Shown here in pieces: positions 11,001 through 20,498 of a stretch of 48,936 nt of DNA. A program made the translations under genes and the position numbers. Numbering within the stretch: position 1 is the stretch's first letter; every line of letters starts with the position of its first letter. The notes under the pieces were generated by a model that ran no database searches, had not been told where the DNA came from, and saw only the letters and a list, made by a program, of their open reading frames with translations. Source of the stretch: Parachlorella kessleri (taxonomy: Eukaryota > Chlorophyta > Trebouxiophyceae > Chlorellales > Chlorellaceae); the NCBI GenBank assembly GCA_001598975.1, contig BBXU01001320.1, positions 1 through 48,936 on the forward strand, read 5' to 3'.

Positions 11001-13732
11001 AGCCAGGGCCAGGGGCGGGGCGGCGGCATGGGTGCGTCAGTGGGCCCGGGCCGCAGGGAGTGCTGCAGTACCTATGCAGTACATGTTTGTACCTGGATGT
11101 GGAGAAGGCTGTAGGCTGTAGGCTTGGCTTTGCGGGGGGGACTGGAAGGCAGGGCCAGCTTTGCGAGTTTGCTGCCAGGCTAGGCGCGTCTCGCTTTGCT
11201 ACCTACCGCTGTGACAGGTTCATTGCTGGCAAGCACCCTTATGCTGCCGGGCTGTATTACTGTGCATCATGCAACAACCTGACCCCCAAAAAAGCAGCAG
11301 CGGCAGCGACGGCAGTTATACGACGGTCAAGCAGCTCCCTTCTCCCCTTTGACTGTGCTTGCGCAACAAAAGAAGCCACTGACGGCCCACCCACTGGCCT
11401 GCCTCCATCCTGCAGCCTCAGACCTGAGCAACGCTCAGAAGTTTACTGCGGGCCTCATCTCTGGGGCAACAGCATGCACCTTCACATACCCCTTGGAGGC
11501 CATGAGGTGAGAGGTCCGTGGTGGTTGCTAGTGCCAAGCACTTCCTTGGGGTGCACCTCAACCTCTGTATGACACCTTCACTGGTAGCTTGCATGGCGTG
11601 ACATCTTGAGGATGCAGCTTGCACGTCTCGCACCAGCGCACCAGGGTGCACAGCCTAAGGCTGCCGAGAGACTCTCCCCAGCTGGCCCTGGCGGTTAAGC
11701 ACCGCAGCTTTGGGTTTGCACTGTCAAGGGTCTCCCCTGGCTGGTACTACACAGGGTACTGCTGGGTACCACAGAGGGTACTGCTCGCCACTGCAGGACC
11801 CAGGTCCAGGTGTCCCAGGGCGCGGGGGTGGGGTACCTAGCCCTCCTGCGGGGTACGGTGGCTAACGGCGGGCTGCGGGGCCTGTACCGCGGCTACAATG
11901 TCGCCCTGGTCAGGGACTGCATCGGCTACGGGCTGGGATTTGCTGGCTACGAGGTGGGTGGGTGGGCTGGCAGAGAAGCGCCAGATGGCAGTTGTGTGTG
12001 TGAGTGGTGGGTGTCTTTGTGGGAGGCTGGAGTGTGTGTGTGTGTGCGTTTATGGGGGGGGCGGGTCTTAAACAGTGTCATTGACTTTGATGCAGGGGTA
12101 AATACCTTTTCACGCCATACCAGAGCTGCTGTCCTGCCGTACCTGAGCTTTTCAGCCAGACAGTCCACACTAGCTCCGCGCATGGGCCTGCAGCCTCGCG
12201 CACATGAGGCACTGGACACCCTGGCTGAACCCGTGGGCAGCGTCTCACACATGTGGCATGTCTAGTGTGGGCGGGCAAACTTGCCCCTCCCTCCTGCCCG
12301 CCGGCCCTCAGCTCCCTGTGCAAGGCTCTGCATCAACCACCGACTTCAAGTCCTCTTTCTACTAGTAGTGGCTGTCCGCTGCCAAGCCCAGCACCCCCTC
12401 CCTACCCCCACACCCAAACAAACCCTCTCCTGCTTGCAGGCCCTGTGCTCCTTGTACAAGGACCACGTCAACCACGGCCGCCCCACCTCCCCGGGCGAGC
12501 GGGGGGTGCTGGGCGGACTGGCCGCCATGCTGGTGATGACGGCAACCATGCCACAAGAGAACGTGAGCCTCCAGGGCACTGAAATCTCTTTGCTGCAGAG
12601 TGCAGCCTTGGGGCGCCCTTCCAGGGGCCCCTCGAGTGTGCCCTTGTTTTGGCATGGGCTGGATTACCACAGGGGCTAGGCAGCTTGTGGGACGGCCAGT
12701 GGTGCACTGTGTACTAGGGGGGCCTGATGGGAGGCAAGTGTGATTTGCCACTCAGCAATTGATGACAGCACACCACACGTGCTGGCCCCGATTTGTTCTA
12801 GCCTAAGCCTTACAGCCGGTCCGCCACCATGGCGGTTAGTGATAACCTTGCCACACCCATAAGCAGCACCTGAACCAGGCTGCGGCTAGTTAGGCGGTCA
12901 TTACAATCCGCTGGTGGCTGAGCTCTTGGTTGCCACCACGTCGGAACAACCTTGGCTCCTAAGGACGGCCTAGGGTTGACACAGTGAGAAGACCATTGTA
13001 GGGACGTGCACCATGGGCTGACCTCGCTTGCAAGTGCCTTCGCCAGAGCCCCACGCCTTTATATGAAAGTTTTACGGCCGGCCTGCCTGCCCGCGCCTTC
13101 CCCAACGCAGGTCATGCGGCGGCTGCAGGTGCAGGGGCGGCCGGGGTTCCCCCAGCAGTACCGGGGGGCGCTGGACTGCGTGTCCCAGATGCTGCACAGG
13201 GAGGGGGTGGCCAGCTTTTGGCGGGGCAGCCTGTCGTCCTACCTGAAGGTTGTGCCATCCATCGCAGCCACCAGGTGCGTGGGTGGGTAAGCCAGTGGGC
13301 ACCGGGGCCAGCAATCGGCCATGCCAGGCCAGGAGGGGTGGGGTCCCCCGGTAGGGAGGGTAGCTCTTTTGTGGCGGCCAGCGGCTGCTTCGCGTGTCTT
13401 GCTGGGCCTGCTGCGGCCAGGAGGAGACGTGCTGTGCTGCCGCGCCGTGCCCGATGTGTGCCAGGTCAGCCAAGGCACGGGGTCTGCGGCGCGGGCGACG
13501 CCAGCTCTGGCGATAAACCACCCACAGCAGAGAAAATGTTGCACCCTTCACCATGCGCACCACTGCTCTCTCAAATAACACCCACAGCACTCCCAGGCTG
13601 CCAGGAGGCACTGTCACAGGGACGGAGGAATTGTTTCTCTGCCCCTGCAGGCTGCTGTATGAGAGCCTGGTGAAGGTTGGAGGCATTGGCGGGGTCCGCC
13701 GGTACCGCCTAGCCTCAGAACAGGGAGGCTGA
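8025..13732 (+). CDS. Calcium-dependent mitochondrial ATP-Mg/Pi carrier (SCaMC/APC type)
   Basis: Twelve exons: 8025-8144, 8534-8643, 9021-9124, 9499-9615, 9990-10065, 10450-10608, 10880-11031, 11416-11506, 11797-11953, 12440-12562, 13111-13274, 13651-13732; 1455 nt, 484 aa, the normal family length. The N-terminal half has four EF-hand loops at ~27-38 (DRDNNGRIDASE), 63-74 (DKDGDGEITYEE), 94-105 (DGDKNGQLDAQE) and 130-141 (DTDGDSKINYQE), all with acidic end positions. An amphipathic linker leads to three mitochondrial-carrier repeats: PLERLR (~205), PLEAMR (~305) and a degenerate PQENVM (~400). Such proteins exchange ATP-Mg for phosphate across the inner mitochondrial membrane when cytosolic calcium is high. 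Introns 2 and 3 need GC donors (AG|GCAAGG) to keep frame. Several introns carry ghost copies of the neighbouring exon junctions. No ATG lies upstream in frame, so 8025 is the chosen start. Confidence 0.9.
8284..8545 (+). repeat. Triplicated splice acceptor and exon start upstream of carrier exon 2
   Basis: The string GCAGCTGGCTCT occurs three times: cag ends at 8294, 8384 and 8533. Only the third continues into the conserved EF-hand exon. The first two are preceded by the same CTGTGTTTT tract. The spacer (TACTGCGCA, ACCCTGG, CTACTGATAG, CACCCCACAAA) is also repeated, at ~8322-8355 and ~8460-8510. This is a decayed tandem duplication of the intron end plus the exon start. The copies at 8295 and 8385 run into in-frame stops or lose similarity, so they look like dead acceptors. 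Confidence 0.8.
8898..8960 (+). pseudogene. Ghost copy of carrier exon 3 start
   Basis: A CAG at 8908-8910 is followed by GTATGTGCACACCAAGGAGG and then CCGCATCCGGCG, closely matching the true exon 3 start at 9021 (GTATGTGTACACCAAGGAGG, CGCATCCGGCG). It would encode YVHTKEEDRIRR against the real YVYTKEARIRR. Similarity ends after ~45 nt and no EF-hand loop follows, so it is a truncated tandem duplicate left in intron 2. Confidence 0.8.
10053..10130 (+). repeat. 23-bp tandem repeat spanning the 5' splice site of carrier exon 5
   Basis: The unit GCATGGAGTACAGGTGG plus a short spacer starts at 10053, 10076 and 10099, with a partial unit at 10121. The first copy contains the end of exon 5 and its GT donor (exon end 10065). 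The following copies lie in the intron and carry near-identical potential donors at 23-nt steps. Use of the second would add 23 nt and shift the frame. Confidence 0.85.
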
Positions 13733-14771
13733 GGCCAGGTGCCTGTCAGGCTGTGGGAGGGGGGTACCGTCTATCTCGGTGGTACCCCCTCTTCTACCGG
13801 GCTGCCACGCCTGCCGTCAATCTAGCCCCCTTCTACAGCCGGTCAGGCACGAGGCAATGGCGGGGGTGATGCAGGTGACTGACAGGAGCACAAGTTCGGC
13901 AGCAGCATGGCTGGGGCGTTCTTCTTGTCTGGTACTGGACCGTGACCAGGTGTGAGGGGTGACTAAGACTGAATGACTGAGAGGCTAAGGACTGTAGGGT
14001 TGGGTGTGCATGACGTGGGGCATGAGTGGCAGCCGGTCTTGGGGAGGTGATTCAGGGTTATTTATGGTTGCTGGTAGGGGCCCCAAAGGATGTATATGTC
14101 GCCGTTAGCTTCAACAAAGTTGCAGAGCAGGATGCAAGGGTATCTGTGAGGGCTTGTCGAAGCGTCTACACTTCAGTTTTGAGCGTTGGTGGGTTATCGC
14201 ACACTGGCATAGGCTTGTACCGAACGAGGACTGTTTGCATAACCCCGCCAACCAGATGGAACTTTCCGCCGCTGCTTTTTACTTTTGCATGGATGTTCTC
14301 GCTGTAGGATGGTAGGCACAGGGTATCGTTTATTTACAAGGGTTGCAGACCACCGCTGATGCCGTGAGTCGTACATGCTGCAACTGAGGTCGCACGAGGG
14401 AGAATTGACAACAACAGCAGAGGATGGCGGTCAACCAATGGCCCCTAGCGCTGCCCGGCACCATGCATTCCCCTAAGCTTGCACCGTGCCCAAGCAGTGG
14501 ATGGATTTCACAGCATGGAAAGTGTCCCCTCGCCAGCTGCTAGCACGTGATACATATCATGGTCTGTACAATGCACCCCAACATCATCGGGATTAAAAAG
14601 GATTACACAAGTCAGATGGCAGAACCCCTTGAGATGTCTAGTCTAGTCTAACAGCGTACCGCCACCTGACCATGCTGCCGTGAGTCCCCCAAATGGGGCC
14701 AACAAAAAGCCAGGATGTACTATGCCCACAAACCACAAGATCCAAGTACCAATTCTTAATGGCATGCACCA

Positions 14772-14787
14772 CCCCGTCCGGACGGGG
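14772..14787. repeat. 16-bp perfect palindrome
   Basis: CCCCGTCCGGACGGGG is its own reverse complement. It lies in noncoding DNA between convergent genes. Function unknown; it could form a small hairpin in either 3' UTR or be chance in GC-rich DNA. Confidence 0.6.
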
Positions 14788-15044
14788 AAACCAACAGAAA
14801 ACACAACCAAAGGTCTATCCCACCAAGCTTCTCCATGTGTCCTTCATAGCACAAGCACTTAGCCAATTGAAGGCAACCCGCGAGCCGCCCCCAGCGTTCA
14901 TTTTGTCCTGCTGCTGCCGTCTGGCCCCGCTCAGGTCTAGCTGCTTGAGATGGTGTTATTTATTTGCAAGAACGCACTGCAGACCCTACGAAACTCTTTA
15001 TTAGCATAGGAAACAGGAAGATATGGCAAGCCGGGCTATTATTT

Positions 15045-15190
15045 GGCATTCACAACATCCATTAGGGAAGGTATTGGAGTTAGCAAGACAGGGAGCTTCA
15101 TTCTTGGCAAGCAGAGGCAGACTAATGGCAACCCGCCCCCGTTGTTCACACCGTCCATCAGGGAATACATCAGAAGCTAGCAAGACGGGG
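15045..15190. repeat. Diverged direct repeat, two units about 95 bp apart
   Basis: The segment from ~15045 (CATTCACAACATCCATTAGG ... TAGCAAGACAGGG) is repeated from ~15141 (GTTCACACCGTCCATCAGGG ... TAGCAAGACGGGG) with many substitutions. No open frame is conserved between the units, so this is noncoding duplicated DNA. Confidence 0.55.
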
Positions 15191-15580
15191 CTAAAGCACA
15201 AGACCGCCCATGAGGGGGAGAGGCGCCCCCCAGGGCCACATGCCCATAGACTGTACTGCCCCTCTTGAGAAGTAAGCAAGCTGTCCGGCTGGGCCACTAG
15301 GTCCCTGTCCTACCCAAAAATTACTTTATTGCTCAAGCCAGCTTCAAGCTGTCCAACCAAGTTGGTTGATGCCTTTCTTCCCACAAGGGCTACCCACGAC
15401 GCCTGGGCGCTGGTTTGTGTCCTCAGAGGGACCCTAAACCCAACCCTAAAACTCTTAACCCAAATGGACCAGGCGGGGCGCAGGCCTTGCTCAGCAAACC
15501 AGCCCAGTCAGTACAGTACAGTACACTACAGTACACTACAGTTCAACCCTTTCTGTTCGCATTTGCCTGCCACCATCAAC

Positions 15581-18500
15581 TCATGCCTTGCTCAGCCCCG
15601 GGAACTGGTCTGCCAGGGCGCAGGCGCCAGACAGGCGGAGGCTGTAGTAGCTGGTTGTGTCGGTGGGCGAAGGGTCGCCCACACCCGTGTAGCTCACCTG
15701 CATGTCAGGCCAAGTGCATCAGTGCAACAGAGCACGTGCCTTACTTGCCTCCGGACGAGCCAGAGGTGGCGTCCCCCTTTGCAGCCAGGCAGTGGCCTCC
15801 TGTGAAGGCACATGCGTAGGAGCTTCTACTCTAGGTGACATAATAGCCGCTTGAATCTCAAGTAGGGACGGCCGGGCCATACCTTGGGTGTGAAGTCCAC
15901 CGAGGGGCGGCAGCCCTTGCATGCTGGCGGGAAGGGGGGCGGGGGGGTGGAGGGCAGGGCTGCCTCCACCGCCTTGGTGGCGGCAAGCAAGTAGCCATCG
16001 TTGGAGGCTGCAGATAACACACACGAGTGTGGCAGCAGTGAGCAACTGCTGCTCCTTGCAACATGCTGATGAGAGTTTGTGGCAGGTGAAGGGCGGGGGG
16101 GGTGTTTCACGAAAATGTCCTTGTACTACCCTTTGGAGCCTCTTCCAATTTTCAGATGAAGCTCGTGCAGCGTGGCTCTGCGGAGGGGCCCAAACAAGCT
16201 CCTCCCCTCATCAGATTCCCCACTTCTCCCTTTGCAAGACTACTAGAGTTCTCAGCCCCACCTACCTGGCTTGTACTGCAGCTGGAGCCCCAGAGGCATG
16301 CCAGAGGCTGTCAGTCCCACAGGCATGGAGACTCCCGGGATGTTGAGGGCCGCATCAAACACCAGCATGTTTGTGTAAGTGGACAGGAAAGACACCAGCT
16401 TGCCGTCCACGTATGTATAGGGCTCAATCTGACTAATGGGCCTGCAGCTGGGCAGCAGCACAAGGTCAGGCTAGGTGCAGCTGTGGGCAAAGTTTATCCA
16501 CTGGCGGGTATGGGTCACCGTACACACCCTACAGGTGGTAGACACCCAGCAAAACCTTTGGGGATCGAAACAAGTACACCACAGATGAACAAATAAATAT
16601 TTACGCCTGGGTCTCGCTGCCCAGCCATAGCTAAGCGCCGAGTGGTGTAAGTACATTACACACCCATAGGCAAGGTCAAGCGTCGTTACTCTCCACACTC
16701 ACTTGGCGGCAACCAGCATGGTGGGCGTGATGACGACGTCGAAGTCGTAGGTAGTAAACAGGGCATTCCACTCATCAATCAAGCCAGGGACTGCATATAG
16801 CCAAAAGCAAGGGTGCATTATACCTTTTGAGTCAGGGATGCAACGATCAAGGTGGGCAGGACAGCTTTGCCACACTCCCAACGCTGCCTGCAGGAATGCA
16901 CTGCTTGGCTCATGTGCAACCCAGCATAAGTTTTAAGTGAGACTGGACGTAGGCAGGCCATTAGGTAGGCCAGCAACTCACTTGCGCGGACCATTTTGAA
17001 GTAGTCGGCCGGGGTCTTGCCTGGCTCATCCAACCCAAAGTTGACAGCCGCGTCCAGGTTTTCCTTAGCCATTGGGGTTTGGATCTTGGAAACAAGCTCG
17101 GTGACACTGATGTTCACCTTGTGGGAATAAAGCCACCTGCACTGTCACTCAGCCCTTGCATCAACCAAGCTCTAGGTGTCATTACCAATGCAGCCAGCCA
17201 TCTTGTAGGATACCGGCATGACAGAGCTGAGCGGCTTGGATTACAGCAGCGGAAGCGGAAGCGGCATCAGCGGCATCAGCAGCAGCATGCCCTCAAGCAG
17301 GGTATATCGTGGCAGACAGTGAGGGAAGATACAATTCCTCCTCACACCTGGCCAGCTCCCGGGGCATCTCATAGTTTATGTTCAAGTCAAAGCCGCCCAC
17401 CCCGTCCACCAGCGTTTGCTCAAAGAAGGGTGTGAGCTCAAACTCTACAAGCGTCGCTCCAGCTGCTTCTAGGGCGCTGAGGGCGGCCTCGTAGACTGGC
17501 GCAGCCTGCACTCTTCCATTCATGATTCCATGCAATCATAGAGGGGCAACACTGGTACACAGCGCAGCGGCTTGAGACGTTGCTTCTTACGGACGAACAG
17601 ACAGCAGTTATGCGGTGGGCACCTCTCACCTCGCTTTCCAGCCCCTTCCAGAAGTCTGTTGGGTACCCCAGCCGTAGCCCAGCAAGGTCCAGCTGGGGGA
17701 AGGTCTCATTGCAGTCGCTAAACACCTTTGTGAACATGATGACATCATCCACAGTCCTAGCCAGTGCGCCTGCAACAATGTCACTGAGGGTTCACTAGAT
17801 GATGAGGGAGGGAGCCATGGCGCCTTTGGATTAGAGAACCCGCCAAGCACAGCTGCTACGACGAGCTGCGCGCAAAGGTCGCATGATCGAGTTATGAATT
17901 GTGAGCAGCAGTCCTTTTATGCAAGAAGCTTGCCCCAAATCCAAGCTGCAGGACAAGGACTGCCCCAAGGTTGGGAAGTGTACATTTCGCTGGCAAGTCT
18001 GATAGCATAGCGGGCCTGGGCTCACCCACAGTGTCGCGTGTCGTGCTCATGGGAACGCAACCATCGCCAGAATTCCAGCAAGGGAGTGAGGGGCGGAAGC
18101 CCACAAGCCCGTTGAAGGCGGCGGGGAAGCGGCAGGAGCCAGCGGTATCAGACCCAAACCCTCCCGGGGCACCTGCATGGGGCCATTCAGCATCAAAAAG
18201 CAGGGTGTAGGTCCAGTGGATCAGGTATTAAGGACAGTGATTCAGGGAAGTGCAACCGCATGTCGCCTCCTTGTAAATAAAATCTTAGAGCTTGATATCA
18301 TATAAAAGGCAGACTCCACAGCTCTGCGCCATGCAGATTGCTCGTCCGTCGTGTGCTCCGCTGTGCCGTTCCCCTTCCTCAAGCGCTATCTCATGGCCGT
18401 CCTGCTACCCAGGTATCAGATACTCACCCCGGGCCGCAACAATGGCCGCAGTGCCGCCACTGCTGCCGCCCACGTGGCAGGTGTTGTTGTAGGGATTGAG

Positions 18501-19742
18501 GACAGGGCCATACACAGGGTTGATGCTGGTGCCACCATAGGCCAGCTCGTGCATCCTCGTCTTGCCCAGGACGACGCCATTAGCATCCAGCAGGCGGTCA
18601 ACTATGGGCGAGGAGCTCTCCGGGACAAACCCTGTCCAGCAGGGGAGGCAGTATCAGGGGGCGAGTTGTGTTGCAGTCATTGTCAATAAGTGCAACACAG
18701 ATAAGTCTCCATACTTAAACATGCTAGTGGCGCACGGGGCTTCTGCCAGTGCACGACCCTCTACTGGCATTGGCTGCCTTGCCTCTTCCCCACAACTCTG
18801 CTGCTGCAGGCTGCGACGATTCGTGCCATACCTTCAAGGGCTGGGGTGCCTGCTACAGTCGGATAACCTGCAGTGATGCATGACGGCAGCAGCACCAGGG
18901 CTTAATTTGGCTGGTGTTGCCGTAAGACCTTGCTAGGTTCGGCCTTCAATCCAAACACTAAGCGAGTACGCCTTGAGAGAGGTAAGCTTTGTCGCCAAGC
19001 TAGGACCCATGCAGCTGGGTGCATCCACCAGACTACCTGCTACGTCTATATTGTCTTTCACTACGAACCCCAGGCCACAGAGGGGCCTGATGTCTTCGCC
19101 CCTTTCGTACTTCGCGTCGATCGCGGCAGCATCTGCCAGAACCTGCAACGCAAGACCTGTCAAGGTTGGAGGCTTTGCGGCACCATCATACTTGACTCGG
19201 TGAGCGCATGCAGAGCCGTAAGGCTGGCAACGGGTGCAGGATTCATGCACGCGCCACCTTTGAGGCGCCAGCGCCTTGGCAGCTGCTACCTTGGCTGGGT
19301 CTGTCGCAGCAAAGGCGTTGAGGCAGCTGAACGCCTCAATCCTGTCCAGGAGAGCTTGGTTGTACTCCACAGCGGTAAAGTTTCTGGCGCAGAGACCCTC
19401 CACTGCCTCTGCTGCAGTGAGGGAGGTGAGGTCCCACTGACCCAGCGAGCCTGCAAAGCAGTGCTTAAAGACGTGGTTTGGTATAGTGGAAGTGAAGGGG
19501 AGTTGGGGCACATAGGACTTCATTCCCGTCTTCCATGCGCTGAGAAGTGGATGCGTGGCCTTGCCCTAGGTAGGGTTGGCCAAGCAGCAATCTATCTCCA
19601 ACATGAAATTGCAAGCAGTAGAAAGCTGGGGCGCCAGGTTCTTGTAGGCCCTACCTGAAGGCAGGGCTAGCAGGAGTATGATAAGATTGACCAGTTCATG
19701 CGATCGGCTAGGGCAGGGCATGTTGGTAGCAAACCACGCCAT
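15581..19742 (-). CDS. Amidase-signature family hydrolase with hydrophobic N-terminal leader
   Basis: Thirteen exons on the minus strand: 19742-19655, 19450-19290, 19142-19037, 18867-18832, 18631-18428, 18172-18026, 17769-17630, 17505-17348, 17136-16982, 16790-16703, 16441-16266, 16007-15883, 15697-15581; 1701 nt, 566 aa. The amidase-signature catalytic set is present: Lys in FVVKDNIDVAG (~K112), the first Ser of VGGSSGGTAA (~S187, cis-Ser) and Ser in GSDTAGSCR (~S211, nucleophile), with the 24-residue cis-Ser to Ser spacing seen in FAAH. Such enzymes hydrolyse amide bonds through a Ser-cisSer-Lys triad; the substrate cannot be told. The start (MAWF...) gives a stretch NLIILLLALPSG that looks like a signal peptide or anchor, suggesting entry to the secretory route (inference). 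Exon 4 is only 36 nt. Its 3' end faces the carrier gene. Confidence 0.88.
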
Positions 19743-20498
19743 AAGCGCGGCCAACGCGAGTGATGGGTAGTCCTGGAGGTCTGTGCGTTTGCTTCGACAG
19801 GAGTAAAGCTCTGCTGGGCGGAGCGCAGTTCTGCGAGGTAGAGCGCTTGCTGCGTCACTAAAGGCGCCATGACAGCAACCTTACACCCTGGGAGAGGCGA
19901 GACCCAATGCGAGACCCTAAGGCTGACGCTTGTACCACAGAAGAGCAGAAAGCCCTTTAGCAGCAGACTCGCTTACAAACCATCAGTGAAGTCAACAATG
20001 CTGTGTTGCACCCCAAACTAACATGTGATGCCTCGGGTTTTTGTGATCGACAGAGCAAAGATGCAAGAAACGGTGCCCCCTGCACCTCTGGTACTGCGTT
20101 ATCAATACCAACTCCAGTTCCACTGCCTTGCCATGCTGAGGGAAGTGGACCCTGAGAGTGGGTTGTTCGCCTGCTGGATGTTCTAGGGCCCTGCTAGCCC
20201 CCATTTCTGCCCTTCGAACAACAGTCGGCAGTCTGAACCTAACTCCTTGGCCAGCTTGGTAATGGTATCAAAGATACTTGGATAGCTACCCCCTCCTAGC
20301 CGGATGTGCGGCGCTCATTGGAACCTTAGCGACATCAACTCTTCTACTGCAGGTTGCCTGGGATATGCTCGCTTCGTAAAGCGATATAATCGTTTCAGCC
20401 AAGTAATCCCACTAAATTCCTGTTCAGCTCAACGAGGATTCCCTGCAATTAAGGCACCAGACGAGCGGCAACATGACAATGGCAGGGCCAACTATAGC
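19743..20498. promoter_or_regulatory. Divergent upstream region of amidase and F-box genes
   Basis: About 0.75 kb separates the two outward-facing start codons, so both promoters should lie here. No TATA box or repeated motif stood out. A minus-strand frame above the amidase start stays open back to ~19880 but contains no ATG. Confidence 0.45.

Larger units (their letters stand above)
13733..15580. other. Convergent intergenic region (carrier and amidase 3' sides)
   Basis: About 1.85 kb between two stop codons that face each other. No coding exon could be supported. It contains a 16-bp palindrome (14772-14787), a diverged direct repeat (15045-15190), telomere-like CCCTAAA strings near 15432-15450 and short ACAGT-type microsatellite DNA near 15510-15540. 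Confidence 0.55.

Noticed and set aside
15432..15450. Telomere-like strings CCCTAAA near an amidase 3' UTR
   Set aside because: Only two copies, with irregular sequence between them; too short and degenerate to be called an interstitial telomere array.
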